A DNA stretch of 62,302 nucleotides, taken from positions 1 through 62,302 of the forward strand of contig CANQWC010000013.1 of the NCBI GenBank assembly GCA_947627455.1, written 5' to 3'. The notes beneath the pieces are model-generated. The model had not been told where the DNA came from, searched no databases, and saw only the letters and a program-made list of their open reading frames with translations. Source of the stretch: an uncultured Clostridia bacterium. Lineage in GTDB: Bacteria > Bacillota > Clostridia > Oscillospirales > Ruminococcaceae. Of this stretch, positions 52,214 to 60,963 are shown in pieces; positions within the stretch are counted from its first letter, which is position 1; every line of letters starts with the position of its first letter. Position numbers and translations under genes: made by a program.

Positions 52214-54349
52214 TTAGTCACCCTTACCCCTTTTCCGAGGGCAGCCAACATACCCCCCTATCTCACACCCCCTCCTTTCGCACACAAGCGTTCTCATTCT
52301 CCCCACCGCTTGCAAAACCTCTTCCCGTCTCGGCAGGTCGATGAAGCGGCTCATGTCCGCAAAATTTCCCGAGTAAACGCAGTCCAGCCCCTCGGCTTCG
52401 ATTTTTCTGTAAATCTCGTCGACCTCCTGCTCGATATTCAGCTCCTTATCTGGGTTCGAGAACGAATCCTGCGCGTTTTTCGCCATGATCGCCCGAAGAA
52501 TGAACCCGATGCCGTGAAGCTGTCGCGGCGAAACAACGTTGTGAAGCCCCCGCAAATCCAGCTCCTCCGCGCCTATAATCATCACCCCGAGATCGAACAC
52601 CCTGAGCACCTCTTTGCCGAACCCGTTGGGGTGCGAGTCAAACCCTCCGCAGCGGTAAATTTTTCCTTGCGACCAGTCGGCCGCAGGGATTTTTTCTTTT
52701 TTGGGAATATTTTCTGCCGGCTCTTTTGCATATTCCGTAACATCGACCGGCTGAAAATTTTCCATCATGTAAATTTTGTCAGCGACTTTCAGATACTCCC
52801 CGCTGCCGCCGATGACCAAAACCGTCGAAACGCCGCGCTCGGAAAGCTCGCGAACCCGCTCGGTAAAGTGAATCAGCGGCTCGTTTTTTATCAGCTTTCG
52901 CATTAGCGGGTCGCGGATCATGAAATTCGTCGCCGAGCGGTCCTCGTCTATCAAAAGCAGCCTCGCACCCCTGCTCACCGACTCCGCGATGTTCGCCGCT
53001 TGCGAGGTCGAGCCCGAGGCGCGTGACGTCGAGAAATCGCGGGGGTCTGAGCTAGGAATCGCGCTTAAAAACGGCGAAATATTGACATGGCTTATCGCGC
53101 GGCCGTCCTCGGCAGAGACCGAAACGGCGCTCGGGTCGGTAATGCAAAGCTCCCTGCCGTCGCCGAGGGCGTGGTCGTAAATTCCCGCCGCGACGGCCTC
53201 AACAAGCGTGGTTTTGCCCGAATACCCGCCGCCCGTGATGACCGTGACGCCGCGCTTTATCGCCATACCGCGCACTCCCGCGATCTCGACCTCGCCCTCT
53301 TTCGGCGAGATAAAAGGCACTGCGTCTTCCATCGGAAGGTCGGTGTCGTTTTTTCGCGGCAGAACCGAGCCGTTCGCGATGAACGCGCAATACTCCGAGT
53401 TTTTGAGGTATTCGCGAATCGCACGCTGCTTATCCGCTAAATCAATGACCTTTAGCAGCGCCATTCTGTCAAAATTACGGATATACCTGTCCATCATTTT
53501 CGGCAGGTCGGACGTCAGCATTCGCACCGTCTTTTTCATTCGGTGATAGGGCAGCTGCACCTGTATCATCAGGCAAAGATACATAACCTCTTTAACCTCT
53601 ATGCCGACTCGGGGATAGACCGTGGTCCCCGAGCCGTAGTCATAATCCCGAGGCATTCTCGCCGAAAAATACGCCGAATTTCTGAGCAAAATCTCGCCGC
53701 TCGGCTCGCAGAAATAATACCGGCCGTTCTCCTCGACAGGCCGCGAGCGGTTGAAGAGTTCGCTGTTCAGCTCGTCCATATACGGCTTCAGCGCCCGCAG
53801 GCAGAAGTCGGCGACCGCGATATTTTCTGCGCCGCAGCATATCCCGAGCGCCTCCGAAGGTATCCCGACGGTCACGGTCGGGCAGCTTAATTTCAGGCGC
53901 CCTGTTTGGGTGATATGATAAAACACGCCCTCGCGCCAGTAAATCGGGTCGGCGACGAGCTCGGGCGGAAAGCTGCCGTCGGTTCTCACCACCCTGCAGT
54001 CGCCGTCGTAAATGCCATCGAATTTTTCGGTGTTTTCTCTCATGCCGAGCAAAATATTTTTTAAACGTTTCAAATTATCAACCTCATTTCGTAAATCATA
54101 ATAAATCCCGAGCTTTTCCGCGGGTATGCCCATAACCACGTTGGCGAGCATAGGCTGCTCGGGGCAGCTCTCGGTGATCTGCAAAAAACAGCCGTCATCG
54201 AGCCAATAAGTCGGGTCATATTCAGTCTCGTCCTTATCGGTGGGATTTGCGGGCGTGCGCCGCGGGATTACATACTTGCCGTCGAACACCGCCTGTAAAT
54301 TCTCCGATTTTTCGGACAGCAAATCAAGAATTTGCAGAAGTCTTACCAT
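52214..54349 (-). CDS. ABC-class P-loop ATPase (PF09818-like) with duplicated N-terminus
   Basis: 711 residues from the ATG at 54349, seven bases after GGAGG. The core from about 245 matches the 'predicted ATPase of the ABC class': IQVQLPYHRM, CAFIANGSVLPR, Walker A GGGYSGKTTL (373-382), signature ASGSTSQAANIAE and Walker B LLLIDEDRSATNFMIRD. There are no membrane helices. The first ~200 residues hold two similar ~85-residue units (DPTYWLDDGCFLQIT/MGIPAEKLGI and DPIYWREGVFYHIT/VGIPSEALGI), not the usual start of this family. Function unknown. Expression appears set by a leader peptide and attenuator upstream. Confidence 0.87.
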   Translation of the reverse strand: MVRLLQILDLLSEKSENLQAVFDGKYVIPRRTPANPTDKDETEYDPTYWLDDGCFLQITESCPEQPMLANVVMGIPAEKLGIYYDLRNEVDNLKRLKNILLGMRENTEKFDGIYDGDCRVVRTDGSFPPELVADPIYWREGVFYHITQTGRLKLSCPTVTVGIPSEALGICCGAENIAVADFCLRALKPYMDELNSELFNRSRPVEENGRYYFCEPSGEILLRNSAYFSARMPRDYDYGSGTTVYPRVGIEVKEVMYLCLMIQVQLPYHRMKKTVRMLTSDLPKMMDRYIRNFDRMALLKVIDLADKQRAIREYLKNSEYCAFIANGSVLPRKNDTDLPMEDAVPFISPKEGEVEIAGVRGMAIKRGVTVITGGGYSGKTTLVEAVAAGIYDHALGDGRELCITDPSAVSVSAEDGRAISHVNISPFLSAIPSSDPRDFSTSRASGSTSQAANIAESVSRGARLLLIDEDRSATNFMIRDPLMRKLIKNEPLIHFTERVRELSERGVSTVLVIGGSGEYLKVADKIYMMENFQPVDVTEYAKEPAENIPKKEKIPAADWSQGKIYRCGGFDSHPNGFGKEVLRVFDLGVMIIGAEELDLRGLHNVVSPRQLHGIGFILRAIMAKNAQDSFSNPDKELNIEQEVDEIYRKIEAEGLDCVYSGNFADMSRFIDLPRREEVLQAVGRMRTLVCERRGCEIGGYVGCPRKRGKGD

Positions 54350-54445
54350 GCGCAAACCTCCTTAAAATTATTTTTGTGCATAAAAATAACCTCACTTTCT
54401 TTGAAATCATGATCCGACGCAGAAATTGGGGCCTGAAAAATATGC

Positions 54446-54469
54446 AAAAAACCGCGCAAGAAGCGCGGT
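54446..54469 (-). terminator. Attenuator-type terminator upstream of the ABC-class ATPase
   Basis: On the minus strand ACCGCGC, loop TTCTT, GCGCGGT and TTTTT. It lies between the leader peptide and the ATPase gene, about 95 bases before its ATG, so transcription must read through it. CAGACTGC repeats and a GCGCTTTTT/AAAAAGTGC stem just upstream could form alternative pairings. Confidence 0.8.
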
Positions 54470-54582
54470 CAGTCGTTTTTGAAAATAAAAAAACAGACTG
54501 CAAAGCACTTTTTCAAAAAGCGCAGGCAGACTGCTGTCGCAGGCAATTTGTACAAACTTAGCAGAGCTTTATCGGTAAATCC

Positions 54583-54642
54583 TCACAACAAATAAACCCG
54601 ACGTGACGGCAGGCGCATGCGTATTAAATTTAATTTTTTCAT
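54583..54642 (-). CDS. 19-residue leader peptide
   Basis: MKKLNLIRMRLPSRRVYLL, with a perfect GGAGG seven bases before the ATG, starting about 36 bases after the predicted transcription start. Arg8-Met9-Arg10 is an Arg-X-Arg pattern like the +X+ motifs at which macrolides and ketolides stall ribosomes in erm-type leaders. It is followed by about 110 bases with alternative stems and then an intrinsic terminator. This is the layout of ribosome-mediated attenuation. The peptide itself is inferred. Confidence 0.72.
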   Translation of the reverse strand: MKKLNLIRMRLPSRRVYLL

Positions 54643-54684
54643 ACCGTCACCTCCAAGGCAAATTTGCAAACGGGTCATGGGGAG

Positions 54685-54713
54685 ATTATAACATATGGCG
54701 GGGTGGGTGTCAA
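54685..54713 (-). promoter_or_regulatory. Sigma-A promoter of the leader/ABC-class ATPase unit
   Basis: Minus strand TTGACA (54713-54708), a 17-base spacer and TATAAT (54690-54685), a perfect consensus. The predicted start is near 54678, giving a leader of about 330 bases. Confidence 0.88.
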
Positions 54714-54719
54714 GGGCTT

Positions 54720-54820
54720 TAAGAAGACAGATGGCAGAGGGCAGATTGTCAGAATTTCAAGGTGTCGACTGCGACGGGTTTAAAGATGGTGATAATGTGT
54801 GCGGAGTGGACGCCCCCTCC
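54720..54820 (+). repeat. Family A intergenic repeat, copy 6 (diverged)
   Basis: Short repeats changed to GACAGATGGCAGAGGGCAGA, then ATTTCAAGGTGTCGACTGCG and ATAATGTGTGCGGAGTGGAC. The first hairpin is missing. It separates two divergent promoters. Confidence 0.75.
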
Positions 54821-54832
54821 CCCTCATTTCCC

Positions 54833-54861
54833 TTGATTTCCCCGCTCGGATATGCTACAAT
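54833..54861 (+). promoter_or_regulatory. Promoter of the LytTR regulator/kinase genes
   Basis: TTGATT (54833-54838), a 17-base spacer and TACAAT (54856-54861). Confidence 0.75.
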
Positions 54862-54888
54862 CATTTTATCACCCCCAAGGAGTTCGCC

Positions 54889-55584
54889 ATGCTCAACTTT
54901 ACACTTTGCGATGACAGCGCTGCTGAGCGCGAATACATAAAAGCCCTTGTCTTTGAGTGGTCAAAGCGCTCGGGGGCTGAAATCTCCGTGCGTGAGTGCC
55001 CATCGGCAGAGGCGCTCTTGTTTGAATACGAGGACAACCCGCCCGACATACTTCTTCTTGATATCGAGATGTCGGGAATGAGCGGCGTCGAGCTTGCGAA
55101 AAGGCTTCGCCTCGAGAACAAGCTTATGCAAATAATCTTCATAACCGCCTATTCCGATTATATCGCCGAGGGCTATGATGTCGCGGCGCTTCACTATCTT
55201 TTAAAGCCTGTCGACAGCGCGAAGCTTTTCTCTGTTCTTGACCGCGCGGTCGAAAAAATTGCCGACGACGGCCGAAAGCTTCTTCTTGAGACACCCGATG
55301 AGACCGTTCTTCTTCCGATTTATGAGATCAGCCACATCGAGGTGATAAAAAACTATGTCACCGTTCACGCCTCACGCAACTATACCCTGAAAAAGCCGCT
55401 CAAAGAGATAGAGGCCGAGCTTGATGAACGGTTTATCCGCGTGGGTAGGTCGTATATCGTGAACCTCGGCTTCATCACAAGGGTGACAAAAACCGAGGTA
55501 TATCTCAAAGGCGGCGAGTCGGTCCCGCTGCCGCGCGGGGGCTATGAAAAGGTCAACCGCGCGATAATATCAATGAAAAAGTAG
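54889..55584 (+). CDS. LytTR-family response regulator
   Basis: 231 residues from the ATG at 54889, which has AAGGAG before it. The receiver domain (1-120) has CDDS, the phosphorylated Asp58 in ILLLDIEMSGMSG, and LLKPVD. The LytTR DNA-binding domain (about 130-230) has IYEISHIEVIKNYVTVH, FIRVGRSYIVNLGFI and VPLPRGGYEKV. LytTR proteins bind direct repeats about 21 bases apart; such repeats occur at 56297 before the ABC genes. Nine bases before the kinase gene. Confidence 0.94.
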   Translation: MLNFTLCDDSAAEREYIKALVFEWSKRSGAEISVRECPSAEALLFEYEDNPPDILLLDIEMSGMSGVELAKRLRLENKLMQIIFITAYSDYIAEGYDVAALHYLLKPVDSAKLFSVLDRAVEKIADDGRKLLLETPDETVLLPIYEISHIEVIKNYVTVHASRNYTLKKPLKEIEAELDERFIRVGRSYIVNLGFITRVTKTEVYLKGGESVPLPRGGYEKVNRAIISMKK

Positions 55585-55592
55585 GTGAACCC

Positions 55593-56255
55593 ATGCTCGG
55601 AAAAAAGGCAAACAGGCGTATTGAGGCCTATCAGCGCGAGCTTTTGAAGACGCACTTTTTAGAGGTCGACAACATGTACCGAAAGATGCGCGGCTGGCGC
55701 CACGACTATCGCAACCACATTCAGGTTTTGAAATCCTACGCCGACAGGGGCGACCTTGAGGCGATATCAAAGTATTTAGACGAGCTTGAGGCCGACCTCT
55801 ACACCGTCGACACGGTGATAAAAACGGGCGACCCGATGACCGACGCGATTCTGAACTCAAAAATAGCCCTCGCGAACGACAGAAATATTAAGGTCGAGGC
55901 CGACGCCCACATTCCCGTGCTGCTCTCGGTCTCGGCGGTCGATTTGTGCACCGTCATCGGCAACCTCTTCGACAACGCCATCGAGGCCTGCTCCGAGCTG
56001 CCCGAGGAAAAGCGCGTTATCCGCGTCTATATGGACGTCAAGGGTACTCAGCTTTATATTTCTTTCCTCAACTTCACCTCGGGCGGAAAGCTTCAAAAGG
56101 TCGGCAACATTTTTAAGAGCACCAAGGGCGGCGAGCACGGCTTCGGCCTCGGGCGGATAGACGACGTTGTAAAGCGCCTCGGCGGCTATATCTCCCGCAA
56201 CTCAGAGGAGGGCGCGTTCACGACAGAGGTTTTATTACCCCTTGCGAAAGAATAA
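55593..56255 (+). CDS. Soluble GHKL-type histidine kinase (partner of the LytTR regulator)
   Basis: 220 residues, with no membrane helix. WRHDYRNHIQVLKSYA carries the phosphorylated His37, TVIGNLFDNAIEAC is the N box and HGFGLGRIDDVVKRLGG the G box. This is the AgrC/ComD-like catalytic core without the N-terminal membrane sensor those kinases normally have. The signal must come from the cytoplasm or from a partner protein. Confidence 0.93.
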   Translation: MLGKKANRRIEAYQRELLKTHFLEVDNMYRKMRGWRHDYRNHIQVLKSYADRGDLEAISKYLDELEADLYTVDTVIKTGDPMTDAILNSKIALANDRNIKVEADAHIPVLLSVSAVDLCTVIGNLFDNAIEACSELPEEKRVIRVYMDVKGTQLYISFLNFTSGGKLQKVGNIFKSTKGGEHGFGLGRIDDVVKRLGGYISRNSEEGAFTTEVLLPLAKE

Positions 56256-56295
56256 TTCTGACAATCTGAGCCTCTGATTTCTGACCTCTGATTGC
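56256..56295 (-). repeat. Partial family A short-repeat segment
   Basis: Minus strand CAATCAGAGGTCAGAAATCA, then GAGGCTCAGATTGTCAGAAT. It resembles the segment at 29902. Confidence 0.55.
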
Positions 56296-56296
56296 G

Positions 56297-56325
56297 TTTC
56301 GTCCACTACAGCTTACAATTCGTCC
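56297..56325 (+). promoter_or_regulatory. Putative LytTR-binding direct repeat
   Basis: TTTCGTCC (56297-56304) and ATTCGTCC (56318-56325), 21 bases apart, two helical turns, as expected for a LytTR dimer. A weak -10 (TATGCT) lies downstream at about 56354, with no good -35, as is usual for activated promoters. Confidence 0.6.
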
Positions 56326-56390
56326 CCGAAATATCACATTCGGGGATTTTTGTGATATGCTTAGCTCACGACAAAAAGGAGCTGATAAAA

Positions 56391-58238
56391 ATGTCGGACA
56401 AGAAAAAAGAAAAGCCGCAGTACGGCATGGCGAAGTGTCTTAGATTCTTCTTCGGACGAGCGCTTAAATACCGCCCCGAAACACTGCTGCTTCTGTTTTT
56501 CCAGATACTCTTCAATTCAACAAGCGCGGTCTTCGGCTTTTATGTTTCGCCGATGATCCTCTCCTGCCTTGAGCGCCGTAGCAGATTCGGCGAGCTCATT
56601 CTTACAATGCTGATCATTATCGGCGGGTGCTTTATTTCCGAGGCCGCCGTGCGATATATCGGCAACGGCTCGGGCTCAGACGGGATCAAGTGCGCCTATC
56701 AGGTCGAGCTTCGCAGCAAGATCATGGAAGAGATTACAGACAGAACCGCCAATACTTCCTACTGCCACTGCCTTGACAACAAGTATTTAAGGGCTACCGA
56801 GCGCGCATTGGGAGCCTGCGGCAGCAACAGCGCGGCCGCCGAGGGAACATGGCATACCCTGCAGAATCTCGGGGTAAATCTTGTGATGTTTGTATTCTTC
56901 ACCGCGATGCTCACCTATATTCACCCGCTTGTATTTGCGGTGACTGTCGTTCTGAGCGTCGCCGACTTCGCGGTCTCGGCCTATGTCTACAAATACAACT
57001 ATCGCCACCGCGAGGAGCTTTCACACATCGATCGGCAGGCGTGGTATTTGCAGGGCCTGCCGAGTCAGCTTTCCGTCGCAAAGGATATCCGCCTCTTCGG
57101 GCTTTCAAGCTGGATAAACCGCCTCACCGACAAGGCATTCGCCGCCAAAGAGGCATACGCCAAAAAAGAGCACGCCTTCTATCTCATCGGCACGTTTTCA
57201 AGCATGATACTTGAATTTCTCAGAAGCGGCGCCGCCGTGTTCATTCTTCTGAACATGTGCATTAAAAACGGCATGAGCGCCGCAGAATTCATGCTCTACT
57301 TCTCGGCGGTGAACTCGTTCAACGGCCAATTCAGCGGGATTTTAAACAACTTCCTCGACCTCAAAAACAAGTGCCTTGATTTTTCCTGCATGCTCGAGCT
57401 TCTCAACTACCCCGAGCCCTATAATCTCGGCGAGGGCGAGCCTATTCCCGAGGACTACACCTATGAATTTACCCTCGAGAACGTTAGCTATACTTACCCC
57501 GAGTCTGACAAGAAGATCATCGACAACCTCAGCCTGAAAATAAAGCGGGGCGAAAAGGTCGCGATTGTCGGCCTCAACGGCGCGGGCAAGACCACGCTTA
57601 TAAAGCTGATTACGGGGCTTCTTGACCCCGACGAGGGCAGGATACTCTTAAACGGGGTCGACATCAGAAAATTCAACCGCAGCGAGTATTATAAGCTGTT
57701 CTCGGCGGTCTTCCAGCACTTCAACCTCTTCGATCTCACCGTCGCCGAGACGGTCGCGCAGTCTGCCGATGATATAGATGAAGCCCGCGTCAGCGACTGC
57801 CTCGAAAAGGCGGGGCTTACAAAGGCTGTTTCAGAGCTTCCCGACGGCATCAACACCCACCTCGGCAGAGAGGTATATCTTGACGGCGTTGTTCTCTCGG
57901 GCGGCCAGACCCAAAGGCTGATGCTTGCGCGAGCGCTCTATAAAAACGGCTCGGTGCTTGTTCTTGACGAGCCGACGGCGGCCCTCGACCCCTTGGCCGA
58001 GCGGGACATGTATCAGAAGTATAACTCGATGGCCGACGGCAAGACCTCGCTGTTTATATCTCACCGCCTTGCGTCGACGGGCTTCTGCGACAGGGTGTTA
58101 TACCTCAAAGACGGCAAAATCGCCGAAGAGGGCACTCACGAGAGCCTGCTCGCGCTCGGGAAGGAATATGCCCACCTCTTCAAGGTTCAGGCGAGATACT
58201 ATCAGGAAGACTATGTGAAAGGACAGGAGGCGTTTTAA
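56391..58238 (+). CDS. ABC exporter half-transporter 1
   Basis: 615 residues from the ATG at 56391, with AAAGGAG upstream. Membrane domain with about six helices (residues 20-340), then an ATPase: GLNGAGKTTLIKL (Walker A), VVLSGGQTQRLMLARAL, SVLVLDEPTAALDPLAE and ISHRLAS. It is immediately followed by a second half-transporter (TAA then ATG), so they should form a heterodimer. Likely substrates for such LytTR-linked pairs are peptides or drugs. No precursor-peptide gene was found here. Confidence 0.92.
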   Translation: MSDKKKEKPQYGMAKCLRFFFGRALKYRPETLLLLFFQILFNSTSAVFGFYVSPMILSCLERRSRFGELILTMLIIIGGCFISEAAVRYIGNGSGSDGIKCAYQVELRSKIMEEITDRTANTSYCHCLDNKYLRATERALGACGSNSAAAEGTWHTLQNLGVNLVMFVFFTAMLTYIHPLVFAVTVVLSVADFAVSAYVYKYNYRHREELSHIDRQAWYLQGLPSQLSVAKDIRLFGLSSWINRLTDKAFAAKEAYAKKEHAFYLIGTFSSMILEFLRSGAAVFILLNMCIKNGMSAAEFMLYFSAVNSFNGQFSGILNNFLDLKNKCLDFSCMLELLNYPEPYNLGEGEPIPEDYTYEFTLENVSYTYPESDKKIIDNLSLKIKRGEKVAIVGLNGAGKTTLIKLITGLLDPDEGRILLNGVDIRKFNRSEYYKLFSAVFQHFNLFDLTVAETVAQSADDIDEARVSDCLEKAGLTKAVSELPDGINTHLGREVYLDGVVLSGGQTQRLMLARALYKNGSVLVLDEPTAALDPLAERDMYQKYNSMADGKTSLFISHRLASTGFCDRVLYLKDGKIAEEGTHESLLALGKEYAHLFKVQARYYQEDYVKGQEAF

Positions 58239-60140
58239 ATGACCAAAAAGACCGAAAAAATGTCGTGGCGCGAGGCATACAGGCTCAACGCCCGCGCGAT
58301 AAAGCTTCTGAATTCCAAAAACAGGCTGATGTTCCCTTACATTATCGTGAAGCAGCTTCTTTCGACTGCGGCTTCGCTGACCTCGCTTTTTGTGATAGCT
58401 CGGCTTATCGGCGAGCTTTCGGGCGAACGTCGCTTGGAAAAGCTGATTTTCTGGGCGATATTCGGCATAGTCTCGACCGCTGTCTTTGCGGTGATAAACG
58501 GCGTGATGTATCATGCCTACGAGGTAAAAGCGACAAACTTCTGGAACAACATGAACCGAATCGAGGACGAAAAGTTCATGTCGATGGATTACAGCGATGT
58601 CGAAGACCAGCGCGTCCGCGACCTTAAAGACCAGATCTGGCAGAACCGAAACTGGTCGGGCTGGGGGTTCTCAAGAATACAGTGGTCCTTTCAGGAGCTT
58701 GTATCGCACGTTTTCAACCTCATCGGTTCGCTCGCGATGTCGATAGGCCTGCTTATCCATAAAGTCCCCGAGGGCAGCCCGTTCGCGATTCTGAATAACC
58801 CGTTTGTCATGATAGTTTTTATTCTGTCGGCGGTCCTCTGCTCGATGATAACTCCGAAGCTTGACGCGATAGACACCGAGCATTATGCGAGCATGAGCAA
58901 AAGCGCGACCTTCGGAAACAGGCTGTTTTCGCACTTCGGCTATCTCGACATGAGCCCCGAGAAAATGATCGATTACAGGCTATATCGCCAGAATGACGGC
59001 TTTGTGAAAAAATATCGGTGGAAGTACAACCTTTGGTATGTAGGCGGAGAAAAGGCAAAATATGACAAGGGCTTGGGCGGCCTTATCTCAATAGGTCGGG
59101 CGTTCGGCTCAAAACTTCTGATGTTTGTAGTTTACTTCTTTGTCTGCTTAAAGGCGCTCGGCGGGGCGTTCGGCCTCGGCGAAGTCACCCAATACGTCGG
59201 CGCGATGACGACCCTCGTGAACAGCGCCACGGGCACGTTTTCCGCGATGAACATACTCCGCGTCAACGCGGCATTCCTGAAGGACATCTTTGAGCTCTTG
59301 GATATTCCCAACAAGATGTATCAGGGCAGCCTCACGACCGAAAAGCGCCTCGACAGAAAATACAACGTCGAGTTCAAAGACGTCAGCTTCAAATACCCAA
59401 ACTCCGAGCGATGGACGCTCCGCCATGTTTCGGTGAAGTTTGAAGTCGGCACAAAGCTTGCGGTCGTCGGCGAGAACGGCTCAGGAAAATCGACGTTTAT
59501 AAAGCTTCTCTGCCGCCTCTACGACCCTCAGGAGGGCGAGATACTCCTCAACGGCGTGAACATCAAAAAATACCGCTACGACGAGTACATAGCGATATTC
59601 TCGGTGGTGTTTCAGGACTTCTGGCTGATGTCCCACAAGCTCGGCCAGAATGTCGCGGGCTCCTGCGATGTCGACGGACCCCGCGCGATAAAATGCCTCG
59701 AAGACGCGGGCTTCGGCGACAGGCTCAAAGAGCTCCCCGACGGCTTGGAGACATGGCTCGGCAAAGATTTTGACGAGGACGGCATAATAATTTCGGGCGG
59801 CGAGTCCCAGAAAATCGCGATCGCCAGAGCCCTCTACAAAGACGCCCCGTTTATCGTTTTAGACGAGCCCACCGCAAGCCTCGACCCCCTCGCCGAGGCT
59901 GAGATCTACAAAAACTTCGATGAAATCGTCGGCGACCGCACCGCGATATACATAAGCCACCGCCTTTCAAGCTGCCGCTTCTGCAAAGAAATTCTCGTTT
60001 TTGAGGGCGGCCGAATCATCGAGCAGGGCACGCACGACGGGCTCATCGACGCGGACGGAAGGTATAAAGAGCTCTGGGACGCGCAGGCGAGGTATTACGA
60101 GAAAATGAGGCAGTATGAGGAGGACAAGAAGTATTTGTGA
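58239..60140 (+). CDS. ABC exporter half-transporter 2
   Basis: 633 residues. Membrane domain (about residues 25-345) followed by an ATPase: GENGSGKSTFIKLL, IISGGESQKIAIARALYKDAPFIVLDEPTASLDPLAE and YISHRLSS. All catalytic motifs look intact in both halves, unlike exporters with one degenerate site. The start ATG follows the stop of half-transporter 1 with no gap. Its signature reads SGGES where half 1 has SGGQT. Confidence 0.92.
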   Translation: MTKKTEKMSWREAYRLNARAIKLLNSKNRLMFPYIIVKQLLSTAASLTSLFVIARLIGELSGERRLEKLIFWAIFGIVSTAVFAVINGVMYHAYEVKATNFWNNMNRIEDEKFMSMDYSDVEDQRVRDLKDQIWQNRNWSGWGFSRIQWSFQELVSHVFNLIGSLAMSIGLLIHKVPEGSPFAILNNPFVMIVFILSAVLCSMITPKLDAIDTEHYASMSKSATFGNRLFSHFGYLDMSPEKMIDYRLYRQNDGFVKKYRWKYNLWYVGGEKAKYDKGLGGLISIGRAFGSKLLMFVVYFFVCLKALGGAFGLGEVTQYVGAMTTLVNSATGTFSAMNILRVNAAFLKDIFELLDIPNKMYQGSLTTEKRLDRKYNVEFKDVSFKYPNSERWTLRHVSVKFEVGTKLAVVGENGSGKSTFIKLLCRLYDPQEGEILLNGVNIKKYRYDEYIAIFSVVFQDFWLMSHKLGQNVAGSCDVDGPRAIKCLEDAGFGDRLKELPDGLETWLGKDFDEDGIIISGGESQKIAIARALYKDAPFIVLDEPTASLDPLAEAEIYKNFDEIVGDRTAIYISHRLSSCRFCKEILVFEGGRIIEQGTHDGLIDADGRYKELWDAQARYYEKMRQYEEDKKYL

Positions 60141-60340
60141 GTCGCTGTCGGGGCGACGGAAAGAGCGCTTATGCGATGTGAAGGGGGAGAACTGCGGGCA
60201 ATTACACGTTACGTTGAGATTGGATGAGGGGGAACCCATGTTGTTACAGGAAGATTGTCTGGCAAAGGCGTAAGCCTTTACAGAACGACGCTGACAAAAG
60301 TGCCCTATCCGTAGATGGATAGGGCATCGTTTGAGGCCAC

Positions 60341-60390
60341 TGTAAGAGAGGGCGTCCCCTTATGCTTCGCAGTTCTGACAAGAGCTGCGC
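60341..60390 (+). repeat. Left 50-bp inverted repeat
   Basis: Matches the reverse complement of 60914-60963 at 46 of 50 positions. It starts TGTAAGAGAGGGCGT and ends GACAAGAGCTGCGC. Confidence 0.85.
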
Positions 60391-60913
60391 TTTGTAAATT
60401 TGTATTGATGCCCGCCCGAAAATGCCACGTATCCCCTTTTATAAGGTATACCCGCGACCTCGCTGACGCGAGCTCGGGGTATGCTATTTTTAGCCATCTC
60501 TCCTCCGCGCCCCCTGAAAATGTGCTCGCTGCGCGAGGTTTTTTAAAGTCGGGGAGGCACCCTGCGGGTACTACAAATTCAGATTTTATATATCGGGGGC
60601 ACCCTGCGGGTTCCCCCGAACCCCCTCCGCTACTGGCCGCCGAGCGAAGCTCGGCGGTGGGGAGAATGCTAAATGCATAATTGCCCGCCCAAAAATGCCC
60701 TGCTACCACAATTAAAAGGTACTCGCTGGGCGAGATTTTTTAAAGTCAGGGGCATCCTGCGGATACTGCAAACTCAGATTTTATATATATCGGGGGAACC
60801 CTGCGGGTTCAGAACAAAATTGTAGACCACATTTAAGTAATTCGGGGGAACCCTGCGGGTTCCCCCGAGCCCCCTCCGCGCAAGCCGCCGAGCGAAGCTT
60901 GGCGGCGAAAGGT

Positions 60914-60963
60914 GCGCAGCTCTTGTCAGAGCTGCGAATCAAAAGGAGACGCCCTCTCTTACA
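60914..60963 (-). repeat. Right 50-bp inverted repeat
   Basis: Partner of 60341-60390. The pair bounds 623 bases with no gene. Confidence 0.85.

Noticed and set aside
60305-60709. 134-codon frame on the minus strand in the gap after the exporter
   Set aside because: It lies wholly within repeat DNA, crosses one inverted-repeat arm and has no ribosome site. Its low-complexity translation reflects the hairpin modules.
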